A DNA stretch of 64,000 nt from Consotaella aegiceratis. Its GTDB lineage: Bacteria > Pseudomonadota > Alphaproteobacteria > Rhizobiales > Rhizobiaceae. The translations under genes were made by a program, and so were the position numbers. The stretch is taken from assembly GCF_036541425.1 (NCBI RefSeq), contig NZ_JAZHFT010000011.1:1-64000 (forward strand), written 5' to 3'. Position 1 is the stretch's first letter; each line of letters opens with the position of its first letter. Of the stretch, positions 56,494 to 64,000 are shown in pieces. Under the pieces are notes generated by a model. It saw only the letters and a list, made by a program, of their open reading frames with translations, had not been told where the DNA came from and did no database searches.

Positions 56494-56507
56494 GTGAAAC
56501 GTTTGAT
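56494..56507. promoter_or_regulatory. LacI-type operator before importer operon
   Basis: GTGAAACGTTTGAT matches the perfect palindrome at 42573-42586 at 12 of 14 positions and keeps the AAACGTTT centre. On the - strand TTGACA (56521-56516) lies 8 bases upstream of it, almost the same layout as at the other site. The permease operon starts 28 bases downstream. Confidence 0.7.
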
Positions 56508-56614
56508 GTTTTCGTTGTCAATGCAAGCGTTACGCTCAGTGAGTATCTTAGCCACACACGGCGGAGATGGGAATCTTTTTGAGACCAGCACCTTCGGGCG
56601 AAAGGCCTCGACCG

Positions 56615-57268
56615 TCAATCGTCGAGCGGCGCCATGACGCGCGAGCATATCCACAGAATCTGGGCCGGCTCATCCCCGGATGACACGCAGGCATGGCCCA
56701 TCGTGCTGTCGAAATAGCAGCTGTCGCCGACATCCAGCACCGTCGGCGCATAGTGTTCGGTGTGCAGCGTCACTTGGCCGGCCAGGACATAGAAGAACTC
56801 TTCGCCCGCGTGCTGGACCAGGCCGGGAAACTCGGCCAGCGAACGCGCCTCGATGGTCGTCAGCAGCGGAATGAACTGCTTGCCGGATAACTCGGCCGCC
56901 AGCATTTCGTAGGTGTACTGGTCGGTGGCGCGGCGGATGCCATCGCCCCGGCGTGTGACGGTGCGGCGGCCGCCGACATGAGAGGCCGCGCCGCCGGTGA
57001 AGAGTTCCGTCACATCGATCCGCAGGCCCGCCGCGAGATTGAGAATGGTCTCGTAGGTGGGCGACATCTGGCCGTTTTCGATTTTCGACAGCGTCGACGG
57101 AGCGAGCCCCGCGCGCTCGCCGAGCTCCTGCAGGGTCAGGTGCGCCTCGCGACGCAGCCGCCGCAGGACCTCGGCGATCGAGTCCGTGTCGCGCTGTGGC
57201 TGACGGCGTACCGGGGCGGATCGAGGCGCGGCGTTGGATGGCGAAGACGTTCGGCGAGGGCGGCTCAT
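56615..57268 (-). CDS. XRE-cupin transcriptional regulator
   Basis: A regulator of about 217 residues: an N-terminal XRE helix-turn-helix (LTLQELGERAGLAPSTLSKI) and a C-terminal cupin domain (EEFFYVLAGQVTLHTEHYAP) that binds a small effector. Regulators of this type often control amino-acid, peptide or polyamine use. The start is uncertain: ATG 57268 is given, GTG 57325 would add 19 residues, and neither has a clear ribosome-binding site. It is divergent from the peptide-type importer operon. Perfect palindrome TTTCCTATAGGAAA at 57407-57420 is its likely operator. Confidence 0.85.
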   Translation of the reverse strand: MSRPRRTSSPSNAAPRSAPVRRQPQRDTDSIAEVLRRLRREAHLTLQELGERAGLAPSTLSKIENGQMSPTYETILNLAAGLRIDVTELFTGGAASHVGGRRTVTRRGDGIRRATDQYTYEMLAAELSGKQFIPLLTTIEARSLAEFPGLVQHAGEEFFYVLAGQVTLHTEHYAPTVLDVGDSCYFDSTMGHACVSSGDEPAQILWICSRVMAPLDD

Positions 57269-57406
57269 CGGCGGGGCAGGCTCATCTGTCGTTTCGATCG
57301 AAAACTGCAGCGGCGTATCCCGCACGCCGGCAAGGTATCCCGGCGCGGAGCGTGTGACGCGAAAATCATTGGGCGGAGATTGTCATCGAATGCCGAGGTG
57401 CCGCTG

Positions 57407-57420
57407 TTTCCTATAGGAAA
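57407..57420. promoter_or_regulatory. Operator palindrome TTTCCTATAGGAAA
   Basis: A perfect 14-base palindrome, 82 bases upstream of GTG 57325 of the XRE-cupin gene. Size and symmetry suit an XRE dimer. A related sequence recurs at 57617-57630. Confidence 0.6.
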
Positions 57421-57616
57421 AACACGGATTGCTGACGAGGTAAAGATGTCCCGGCTGCTTGTGCACAAGCTTACGTTGAATTTTGCCGGCGCGTGGCGGC
57501 GGCCGCCTTCGGAACGTCAAATATTGCGGGTCTGCCTCTCAAAAAATCTTTGGACAGCCGGCCGCACAAGGCCTGCATGATGTTTGAGCAGGCAAAAATG
57601 CAGTTTGCACACAAAA

Positions 57617-57630
57617 TCCCCTATACGAAA
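57617..57630. promoter_or_regulatory. Second, imperfect operator TCCCCTATACGAAA
   Basis: It matches the palindrome at 57407-57420 at 11 of 14 positions and keeps the CCTATA core. It is 7 bases behind TTGCAC (57605-57610) and 123 bases before the start codon of the importer operon, where a repressor would block transcription. Confidence 0.5.
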
Positions 57631-57753
57631 TAAATTTCCTGTCATACGTTTCTCTTCGCCGGTCGAGACAGATTTTCCTGCCCGCACCGACCGGCTGCCG
57701 TTCCCGCGGGCGCCACGTTTCAAGGTCTTTCCCGAGGAATAGGAGCAGACTCG

Positions 57754-59352
57754 ATGCGACTTTTGAGCAGGGCCATGCTTTCGGCTGCGATGCTGGCATC
57801 GCCGATCTTGGTGGCGACGCCATCCTGGGCCGAGCATGTGCTGGAACTCGATGAATCCCCCGTTGGCGAGATTGATCCGGCCAAGGCCACCGACTACGCC
57901 GACACCGTGCTGATGGTGAACATCTACGACACGCTGGTCTATCCGAAGAAGGGCGGACCGGGCGTCGAGCCGCTGCTCGCCGACAGCTGGTCGGTCGACG
58001 GCAAGACCTACACCTTCACCCTCCACGACGGCGTCAAGTTCCATTCCGGCAATCCGCTGACGGCCGACGACGTGGTCTTCTCGCTCAACCGCATGATGGC
58101 GTTGGGGCAAGGGCTTTCCAGTCTGTTCGAGGGGCGCGTCGAGACAGTCGAGGCGGTAGATCCCAAGACCGTCAAGTTCACTCTGACCGAGCCGTATGCG
58201 CCGTTCCTCGCGGCGCTGGTGCGCCTGCCCATTCTCGATTCCAAGACGGTCATGGCCAACAAGCAGGATGGCGATCACGGCGAGTTCGGCGACTACGGCG
58301 AGGCATGGCTGTCGTCGCACGACGCCGGATCGGGCGCCTATCAGGTCGAATCGCAGAACCCGCAGTCGGAGACCGTGCTCACCAAGTTCGACGGCTATTT
58401 CCTGGATTTCGCCGACAACGCGCCGGATCGCGTTCGCTACCGCTATGGCCTGGAAGCCTCGACCGTGCGCGCCCTGATGGGGCGCGGCGAGCACGACATC
58501 TCCGACATGTGGCTGCCCCCCGAGGTGATCCGGGCGCTGGCTGGCGAAGATGGCATGAGCCTGGTGGCCGAAGGCGGCTCCACGGGCGAATACATCAAGC
58601 TGAACACGGCCCGGCCGCCGCTCGACGACGTGCATTGCCGGCTGGCTCTGACCTACGCCTTCGACTACGCGAACACGTTGAACATCCTCAAGATCAACGA
58701 CGACTACAGCCAGGGCGTACCGATGAACGGCGCGTTGCCGAGCGGTCTTCTGGGCTATGACAAGTCCGTGCCGGATTTCTCGCAGGATATGGAGAAGGCC
58801 AAGGCGGAGCTGGCCGAGTGCAAGTACGACCCCGCCGACAACCCGCTCGACATCGCCTGGATCGCCGAAGTGCCGGCGCGCGAGCGCATCGCGCTTCTGA
58901 TGCAGGCGAGCTTCTCGCAGCTCGGCTTCCCGGTGAAAGTCGTCAAGACGCCGTGGGCGCTCGTCACCGAGCAGGTGACCAAGCCGGATACGGCCCCGCA
59001 CGCCGTGGAGATCGCCGTCTCGGCCCTGACGCCGGACCCGGATTCGCTGCTTTACAACATGTATTCCTCGAAGGTCCCGGCCACCTGGATGTCGGCCGAG
59101 CATCTGAAGGACGACAAGGTGGACGAATTGCTGGAGGCAGGCCGTGCCGAGAGCGACGATACCAAGCGAGCGGAGATCTACAAGGAGCTGAACAAGCGCC
59201 TGCGCGAGCTCGCCCCCGATATCTTCGCCTATGAGCTGAAGGGCGTGATGGTGGCTCGTGACGCGGTGAGCGTGCCGAAGCTGACCGATGCGTCGCAGCG
59301 CACGCTCGACAACTTCAACTTCCTGTTCCGCGAAATCAGCATGACGGAATGA
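57754..59352 (+). CDS. Dipeptide/oligopeptide-type ABC importer, binding protein
   Basis: A 532-residue family 5 solute-binding protein (DppA/OppA type) with a signal peptide ending near ATPSWAE (about residue 27). The fold is shown by GVEPLLADSWSVDGKTYTF, LHDGVKFHSGNPLTADDV and RLALTYAFDYAN. These proteins bind peptides, opines, nickel chelates or related molecules. First gene of a seven-gene operon. A hairpin follows at 59361-59382. Confidence 0.92.
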   Translation: MRLLSRAMLSAAMLASPILVATPSWAEHVLELDESPVGEIDPAKATDYADTVLMVNIYDTLVYPKKGGPGVEPLLADSWSVDGKTYTFTLHDGVKFHSGNPLTADDVVFSLNRMMALGQGLSSLFEGRVETVEAVDPKTVKFTLTEPYAPFLAALVRLPILDSKTVMANKQDGDHGEFGDYGEAWLSSHDAGSGAYQVESQNPQSETVLTKFDGYFLDFADNAPDRVRYRYGLEASTVRALMGRGEHDISDMWLPPEVIRALAGEDGMSLVAEGGSTGEYIKLNTARPPLDDVHCRLALTYAFDYANTLNILKINDDYSQGVPMNGALPSGLLGYDKSVPDFSQDMEKAKAELAECKYDPADNPLDIAWIAEVPARERIALLMQASFSQLGFPVKVVKTPWALVTEQVTKPDTAPHAVEIAVSALTPDPDSLLYNMYSSKVPATWMSAEHLKDDKVDELLEAGRAESDDTKRAEIYKELNKRLRELAPDIFAYELKGVMVARDAVSVPKLTDASQRTLDNFNFLFREISMTE

Positions 59353-59360
59353 GGCACGAC

Positions 59361-59382
59361 GGCCGCCGAACGTCCGGCGGCC
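59361..59382 (+). terminator. Hairpin after binding-protein gene (attenuating)
   Basis: GGCCGCCG at 59361-59368 pairs with CGGCGGCC at 59375-59382 over 6 bases. T-rich TTCGTCTCTTCT follows but no pure T-run. Such hairpins often lower expression of the genes behind a binding-protein gene and stabilise its mRNA. Confidence 0.5.
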
Positions 59383-59391
59383 TTCGTCTCT

Positions 59392-59435
59392 TCTAAGGAA
59401 GCGGGTGAGGAAGTCTAAGGAAGTGGGTGAGGAAG
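59392..59435 (+). repeat. 22-bp tandem duplication including ribosome-binding site
   Basis: Positions 59392-59413 and 59414-59435 are identical except one base (C at 59402, T at 59424). Each unit contains GTGAGGAAG, so the ribosome-binding site of the racemase gene (ATG 59439) is present twice; only the second is at the right distance. Confidence 0.85.
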
Positions 59436-59438
59436 CCG

Positions 59439-60224
59439 ATGAGCAAGCGCATTCTCTGGGTGAATACGGTTGGATGGGACGCCTACGACCAGCCGTTCGC
59501 CGAGGTGCTGGCGAGCGCCAAGGACCAGGGCACGGAGGTAGAGGTCGTCTCGCTTGCCCTGCCGGCGCCGCTCACCCACGTGGAATATCGCGCCTACGAG
59601 GCGATGACCTATGCCGAGATCGTCAAGCTCGCCTATGACGGCGGCCGGCGTGGCGTCGATGCCATGGTGATCGGCTGCTTCTACGATCCGGCGCTGAAGG
59701 AAGCGCGCGAGGTTTCCGGCGCCATGGCCGTGGTCGGGCCGTGCCTGGCGGGCGTGCAACTCGCCACCACGCTCGCCAATCGTTTCTCGGTGATCGTCAC
59801 CCGGAAAAAGTGCATCGACCAGATGACGGACCGGGTGCGCGAATACGGCGCGGCGGATCGGCTTGCCTCCATGCGCAGTCTCGATATCGGCGTGGAGTGG
59901 CTGCAGAGCGATCCGGGCACCACCAGGGAGCGGATCATCGCCGCCGGCCGGCGGGCGATCGAGGAGGACGGCGCGGAAGCCATCCTGCTCGGCTGCACCT
60001 GCGAATTCGGATTCCATCACGAGGCGCAGTCGATCCTCGGCGTGCCGGTGATCGACGCCGTGCTCGCGCCGTTCAAGCTGGCCGAGCACATGGCCGGTCT
60101 CAAGCTGCGCTTCGGCTGGACGCCAAGCCGCGTCGGCAGTTGCGAACCACCTCCGTCGGCCGAGATCGAGCGCTTCGGGTTATTCGCCGCCGCGCCCGCT
60201 GTCGGCAACCGCCTCGTCGTCTAA
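59439..60224 (+). CDS. Asp/Glu/hydantoin racemase-like protein
   Basis: A 261-residue protein of the cofactor-independent Asp/Glu racemase superfamily, closest in layout to hydantoin racemases. The two catalytic cysteines are expected in VIGCFYDPAL (Cys86 region) and LLGCTCEFG. Such enzymes invert amino acids or hydantoins. ATG 59439 is supported by GTGAGGAAG. It is the second gene of the importer operon, so the imported molecule may contain a D-amino acid or hydantoin ring. Confidence 0.85.
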   Translation: MSKRILWVNTVGWDAYDQPFAEVLASAKDQGTEVEVVSLALPAPLTHVEYRAYEAMTYAEIVKLAYDGGRRGVDAMVIGCFYDPALKEAREVSGAMAVVGPCLAGVQLATTLANRFSVIVTRKKCIDQMTDRVREYGAADRLASMRSLDIGVEWLQSDPGTTRERIIAAGRRAIEEDGAEAILLGCTCEFGFHHEAQSILGVPVIDAVLAPFKLAEHMAGLKLRFGWTPSRVGSCEPPPSAEIERFGLFAAAPAVGNRLVV

Positions 60225-60268
60225 GCGGCTGCCGCCTCGACCTAACCCGGAAGGACCAGACCGAACGC

Positions 60269-61297
60269 ATGTCGGCCATCCTGAAACCCTTGCTTCATCG
60301 CCTCGGCGCTGCGCTCATCGTCCTGATCGGCATCTCGATGCTGATCTTTGCGATCGCGCGGGTGATGCCGGGCGATCCGGCCCGCATCGCGCTCGGGCCG
60401 AACGCCAGCCAGGCGCAGGTCGAGGCGCTGCGCAAGGCGCGCCATCTCGACGCCTCGCTGCCGGTTCAGTACTTCGAATTCATCAAGTCGCTCGCCCATG
60501 GCGATCTGGGCCGCTCGCTCTACACCAACCGGCCGGTGGCCACCGACATCGCGCAGTTTCTCCCTGCGACGCTCGAACTCGTCCTCTGCTCCGGCATCCT
60601 GATGGTGGTGCTGGGCGTGCCGCTCGGCATCGTCTCGGCGCATTTTCGCGGGCGAACACCGGATCATCTCGGCCGGCTGATCGCGCTGCTCGGCGTGTGC
60701 ACGCCGGCCTTCGTCTGGGGCGTCATTCTGCAGCTGGTGTTCGGCTATTTCTGGGAAATCTTTCCGATCGAGGGACGGCTGCTGGCCTCGCAGGCGGCAC
60801 CGGCGACGGTTACGGGCTTCCTGCTGATCGACACGCTGATCGCGGGCAATGTCGCGGCCTTCTTCGACGCCGCCCATCATCTGGTTCTGCCGTCGCTCGC
60901 CCTTGCGCTCTCCGGCATGGGACAGACCGCCCGGCTGACGCGCGCCAATATGGGCGAGGCCTATCAGCGGCCCTATGCGGAGATGGCGCGCGCCTATGGC
61001 TTCCGGCCCTGGCGCATCGCCACCCGCTATGTCTTCCGGCCGGCCTTCATCCCGACGCTCACCATTCTCGGGCTCGACTTCGCGGCGTTGCTCGGCAACG
61101 CCTTCCTGGTCGAAAAGGTGTTCGGCTGGCCCGGCCTGTCGCGCTACGGCGTCGACGTGATCCTGAGGAAGGACCTCGACGCCATCGTCGGCACCGTGCT
61201 GATCATCGCGGCCACCTTCCTGATCGTGAATATCGCGGTCGACGTGGTGGTGGCGCTGATCAATCCGCGCATCCGCCTTGCGGGAGGCAAGCCATGA
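60269..61297 (+). CDS. Dipeptide-type ABC importer, permease (DppB type)
   Basis: A 342-residue inner-membrane permease. It has the N-terminal RVMPGDPARIALGPNAS segment and EMARAYGFRPWRIATRYVFR as EAA loop. ATG 60269 lies after CCGGAAGGAC. It is joined to the DppC-type gene by a 4-base overlap. Confidence 0.93.
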   Translation: MSAILKPLLHRLGAALIVLIGISMLIFAIARVMPGDPARIALGPNASQAQVEALRKARHLDASLPVQYFEFIKSLAHGDLGRSLYTNRPVATDIAQFLPATLELVLCSGILMVVLGVPLGIVSAHFRGRTPDHLGRLIALLGVCTPAFVWGVILQLVFGYFWEIFPIEGRLLASQAAPATVTGFLLIDTLIAGNVAAFFDAAHHLVLPSLALALSGMGQTARLTRANMGEAYQRPYAEMARAYGFRPWRIATRYVFRPAFIPTLTILGLDFAALLGNAFLVEKVFGWPGLSRYGVDVILRKDLDAIVGTVLIIAATFLIVNIAVDVVVALINPRIRLAGGKP

Positions 61298-62181
61298 GCG
61301 AGACGCCCTTGTCCGCCCCCGCCAGCCTGGCCAAGCCCCGGCGATCGCGCTCCAAGGCCTTGGCGGCGTTCACTGCCAATCCCTTGTCGGTGGGCGGGCT
61401 GGTTCTGATGCTGGTGATCGTGTTCGCGTCGATCTTTGCCGAATGGGTCGTGCCCTATCCGACCCATGTCGGGCCGATCGGCGATTTCGCCGCGATGAAC
61501 CAGTCGCCGACGGGCGCGCACTGGCTGGGCACAGACACGATCGGCCGCGATCTCCTGACGCGCATCGTCTTCGGCTACCGGCTGGCGCTGATCATGGCCA
61601 TCGTCGTGCTGGCGATCGCCACCCCGGTCGGCGTCGCCGTCGGTCTCGTCGCCGGCTATAAGGGGGGCTGGGTCGACTACGTGCTGATGCGGCTCACCGA
61701 CGTCTTCCTGGCGGTGCCGCCGCTGGTGCTGGCGCTCGCCATCATGGGCTTTCTCGAACCCACGCTGATGAACGGCATGCTGGCGATCACCGCCATGTGG
61801 TGGCCCTGGTACGCCCGCCTCATCTACAACGTCACGCGCTCCGAGGCGCAGGAAGGCTACGTCATGGCCGCCGAAACGGTCGGCGCCTCGACCTTCCACA
61901 TCCTGTTCCGCGAAATCCTGCCCAATTGCTGGCCGTCGATCCTGACCAAGATGATGCTCGACGTGGGTTTCGTCGTGCTGATGGCCTCGTCGCTTTCCTT
62001 TCTCGGCCTCGGCGTGCAGCCGCCGACGCCCGATCTCGGCTCGATGGTGGCCGACGGCGCGCGCTACATGCCCGACTCCTGGTGGCTGAGCGTCTGGCCG
62101 GGCCTGGCGATTCTCTTGATCGTGCTCGCCTTCAACCTGGTCGGCGACGGCCTGCGCGAAGCCTTCGAGGCGGAGGGCTGA
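61294..62181 (+). CDS. Dipeptide-type ABC importer, permease (DppC type)
   Basis: A 295-residue permease with family motifs HWLGTDTIGRDLLTRIVFG and ETVGASTFHILFREILPN (EAA loop). The N-terminus of about 30 residues is cytosolic. It pairs with the DppB-type permease. Confidence 0.93.
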   Translation: MSETPLSAPASLAKPRRSRSKALAAFTANPLSVGGLVLMLVIVFASIFAEWVVPYPTHVGPIGDFAAMNQSPTGAHWLGTDTIGRDLLTRIVFGYRLALIMAIVVLAIATPVGVAVGLVAGYKGGWVDYVLMRLTDVFLAVPPLVLALAIMGFLEPTLMNGMLAITAMWWPWYARLIYNVTRSEAQEGYVMAAETVGASTFHILFREILPNCWPSILTKMMLDVGFVVLMASSLSFLGLGVQPPTPDLGSMVADGARYMPDSWWLSVWPGLAILLIVLAFNLVGDGLREAFEAEG

Positions 62182-62182
62182 G

Positions 62183-63085
62183 ATGGGCGAACCGGTTCTC
62201 ACCATCCGCGACCTGCGCCTGGCCTTCGGTGGGCGGCATCACCGCAGCGAGATTCTGCACGGCATCTCGCTGCATGTCCGGGCCGGCGAAAAAGTGGCGC
62301 TGGTCGGCGAGTCCGGCTCGGGAAAGTCGGTGACGGCGCGCCTCGCCATGGGCCTGCTGCAGGAGGGGCGCGGCGTCCACACCTCCGGCTCGATCCGGTT
62401 CGACGGCATCGAGGCGGTCGACGGCGGCCCCGAGATCGCCCGGCGGCGCGGCAACCGCGTCGCCATGATCTTCCAGGACCCGACCTCGGCGCTCAATCCG
62501 ACCTATACGATCCGCACCCAGTTTCGCGACGTGCTGCGCTCCGGCAATCCGGCGATCGGCGACGCGGACGCCGACAAGCGCGCCATGGCGATCCTCGACG
62601 AGGTATCGATCGGCGATCCGGCGCGTGTGCTCTCGTCCTATGCCTTTCAGCTTTCGGGCGGCATGAACCAACGGGTGATGATCGCCATGGCGCTGGTCAA
62701 CCGGCCGGCGCTCTTGATCGCCGACGAGCCGGGTACGGCGCTCGACGTCACCGTCCAGGCGCAGACGCTGAAGCTGATGAACGACCTGACCGACGAGACG
62801 GGGACGGCGACGCTGTTCATCTCGCACAATCTCGGGGTGGTGCGCGAGTTCGCCGACCGGGTCTATGTGATCTATCGTGGCAATCTGGTCGAGCATGCCA
62901 CCACCGAGCAGCTCTTCCGCGATCCTCGCCATCCCTATACGCGGGCGCTTCTGTCGGCGATCCCGAAGATCTCGGAAGGCGCGCTGCCGGACCTGCCGGA
63001 GCGCAGCCCCGATTTCCTGAACCCGCTGATCGTGCACGAGGGATGCGGCGAGCCGCTTCCGTCGGCGGGGGAGGCGCGCGCATGA
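62183..63085 (+). CDS. Dipeptide-type ABC importer, ATPase (DppD type)
   Basis: A 300-residue ATPase with Walker A GESGSGKS, signature LSGGMNQRVMIAMAL, Walker B LLIADEPGTALD and HPYTRALLSAIPK near the end. The tail is shorter than in most DppD proteins. It overlaps the next ATPase gene by 4 bases. Confidence 0.93.
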   Translation: MGEPVLTIRDLRLAFGGRHHRSEILHGISLHVRAGEKVALVGESGSGKSVTARLAMGLLQEGRGVHTSGSIRFDGIEAVDGGPEIARRRGNRVAMIFQDPTSALNPTYTIRTQFRDVLRSGNPAIGDADADKRAMAILDEVSIGDPARVLSSYAFQLSGGMNQRVMIAMALVNRPALLIADEPGTALDVTVQAQTLKLMNDLTDETGTATLFISHNLGVVREFADRVYVIYRGNLVEHATTEQLFRDPRHPYTRALLSAIPKISEGALPDLPERSPDFLNPLIVHEGCGEPLPSAGEARA

Positions 63086-63903
63086 TCCCGATCCTCGAAC
63101 TCGACGGGCTCGGCAAGACCTTCTCTGCCGACGGCAACGAGGTCGTGGCGCTAACGGACGTCTCCATCGCTTTTCGCCGGGAGGAATGCCACGCCATCGT
63201 CGGCGAATCCGGCTCCGGCAAGACGACGCTCGCCAATCTGGTGCTGGGGCTGTTTCCGCCGACCGAAGGGTCGATGCGCTTCAACGGCGTGCCGCTGCCG
63301 GCCGAACGGCCGCGCGAGCTGAAGCGGGCCATCCAGTTCGTCCAGCAGAATCCGCTGTCGGCCCTCAATCCGCGCCGCAGTGTCGGGGCAAGCGTACGCC
63401 TGCCGCTCGACGTCCACGGTCTCGGCGTCCGGCGCGAGCGCGCGGGCGTCGTCGCCAGCTATCTGGAAGAGGTCGGGCTGGACCCGGCCTATGCGCGGCG
63501 CTCGCCTCGCGGCCTGTCGGGCGGCGAGCGCCAGCGCGTCGCCATCGCCCGGGCGCTGGCCTGCGACCCGGAGCTTCTGGTGCTCGACGAGCCGACCTCG
63601 GCGCTCGACGTGCTGGTGCAGGCGCGCATCCTGGCGCTGCTCAACCGCCTCAGGGTCGAGCGCAAGCTCACCTATGTCTTCATCACCCACGATCTCGCCG
63701 TGGTGCGTGCCATCGCCGACCGCGTGAGCGTGTTTCAGAAGGGGCGGCTGGTGGAGACCGGCACGGTCGCTGAAATCTTTGCCAATCCGAAGAGCGAGTA
63801 CACGCGAGAACTGATCGGCGCCATTCCAGTGGTGACCGACGAGGAGGCAAGGCTGCGCGACGCCATTCGCGAGGGTGCCGCCGTGGAGGGCATCGCGCCA
63901 TGA
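63082..63903 (+). CDS. Dipeptide-type ABC importer, ATPase (DppF type)
   Basis: A 273-residue ATPase with Walker A GESGSGKTT, signature LSGGERQRVAIARAL and Walker B LLVLDEPTSALD. FVQQNPLSALNPR is the Q-loop region. It overlaps the next gene by 4 bases. Confidence 0.93.
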   Translation: MIPILELDGLGKTFSADGNEVVALTDVSIAFRREECHAIVGESGSGKTTLANLVLGLFPPTEGSMRFNGVPLPAERPRELKRAIQFVQQNPLSALNPRRSVGASVRLPLDVHGLGVRRERAGVVASYLEEVGLDPAYARRSPRGLSGGERQRVAIARALACDPELLVLDEPTSALDVLVQARILALLNRLRVERKLTYVFITHDLAVVRAIADRVSVFQKGRLVETGTVAEIFANPKSEYTRELIGAIPVVTDEEARLRDAIREGAAVEGIAP

Positions 63904-64000
63904 CGGCCGTGGCGGTACCCCCGGCGCCCGAGACGGTTCGCGTCGGCTTCGACGATCTTGTGGCCGTGCTGAAGACGATCCTCGTCCGCTTCGGCACGTC
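63900..64000 (+). CDS. Probable Ldh-type (malate/lactate-like) dehydrogenase, N-terminus only
   Basis: Only about 33 residues lie in the window (MTAVAVPPAPETVRVGFDDL then VAVLKTILVRFGT). The VRVxFDDLxAVLxxIL pattern resembles the first helix of the Ldh_2 (malate/L-lactate, ureidoglycolate) dehydrogenase family. Translation is coupled to the DppF-type gene by ATGA at 63900-63903. The call rests on a short segment and needs the rest of the gene. Confidence 0.4.
   Translation, partial: MTAVAVPPAPETVRVGFDDLVAVLKTILVRFGT

Larger units (their letters stand above)
57269..57753. other. Divergent control region of XRE-cupin and importer genes, 485 bases
   Basis: No convincing gene was seen here. It contains two related palindromic sites (57407-57420 and 57617-57630), a GCCTGC/GCAGGC stem-loop (57571-57593), a possible -35 box TTGCAC at 57605-57610, and GAGGAATAGGAG before the next gene as ribosome-binding site. 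The long leader may be transcribed. Confidence 0.5.

Noticed and set aside
57571..57593. GCCTGC/GCAGGC stem-loop as terminator
   Set aside because: It is followed by A residues, not T, on the + strand, and no gene ends before it.
59361..59382. Full operon terminator after the peptide-binding protein
   Set aside because: There is no T-run, and the following genes on the same strand are the permeases and ATPases of the same importer, so partial attenuation fits better.

Overview
The window is a high-GC stretch of bacterial chromosome. The gene order slt - dapA - smpB ... udg - NYN - rpoZ - rel - DUF2062 - acpS - lepB - rnc - era - recO, the single long Rel protein and the long acidic omega subunit point to an alphaproteobacterium, most likely of the Hyphomicrobiales (Rhizobiales). 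I cannot name a genus. I saw no rRNA, tRNA or CRISPR array. About 56 protein genes are supported.

Layout. 1-371: broken pieces of an IS1182-type insertion sequence. 558-5483: a small exported protein, a Slt-type lytic transglycosylase, dapA and smpB. 5524-14352: an accessory block holding an SDR/AKR/SDR oxidoreductase trio beside a divergent TetR gene with two operator palindromes, then a peroxiredoxin, a nucleoside hydrolase, a riboswitch-controlled thiC and a GH13 glucanase. 14387-23247: conserved housekeeping genes (uracil-DNA glycosylase, NYN nuclease, rpoZ, rel, acpS, lepB, rnc, era, recO). 23275-28560: NUDIX, ankyrin, pyrC, ygfZ, HD and phosphatase genes.

28637 to the right end is almost entirely nutrient uptake and catabolism, with four ABC import systems. 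(i) 28637-35005: a ribose-type importer with an L-xylulose-reductase-like SDR and a divergent 3-hexulose-6-phosphate-isomerase-like protein. (ii) 35013-42517: an NMT1/THI5-type importer with a cytosine/creatinine-deaminase-like amidohydrolase, an FAD-linked oxidase, a quinone reductase, RidA and a creatininase, which suggests use of a nitrogen heterocycle. (iii) 42573-56507: a 14-kb nucleoside/ADP-ribosyl-type catabolic island (below). (iv) 56615-64000: an XRE-cupin regulator and a dipeptide/oligopeptide-type importer with an Asp/Glu/hydantoin-racemase-like gene, ending in the start of a probable Ldh-type dehydrogenase.

The island at 42573-56507 is the most interesting part. Two convergent operons encode a CUT1-type ABC importer (binding protein in one, permeases and ATPase in the other), two large paralogous ADP-ribosylglycohydrolase-type proteins of about 700 residues with extra C-terminal domains (one per operon), a nucleoside hydrolase, a PNP/uridine-phosphorylase-like protein, a PfkB-type kinase with Asn where the catalytic Asp is expected, an SIS isomerase, YjbQ and a LacI regulator. 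Both operons start just behind near-identical operators (ATGAAACGTTTCAT and its 12/14 match), so the island looks like one closed regulon. It recalls the Escherichia coli yegTUVW set (nucleoside-type transporter, ADP-ribosylglycohydrolase, PfkB kinase, regulator) but is larger and ABC-driven. The substrate is unknown; an imported ribosyl or ADP-ribosyl N-glycoside is my inference.
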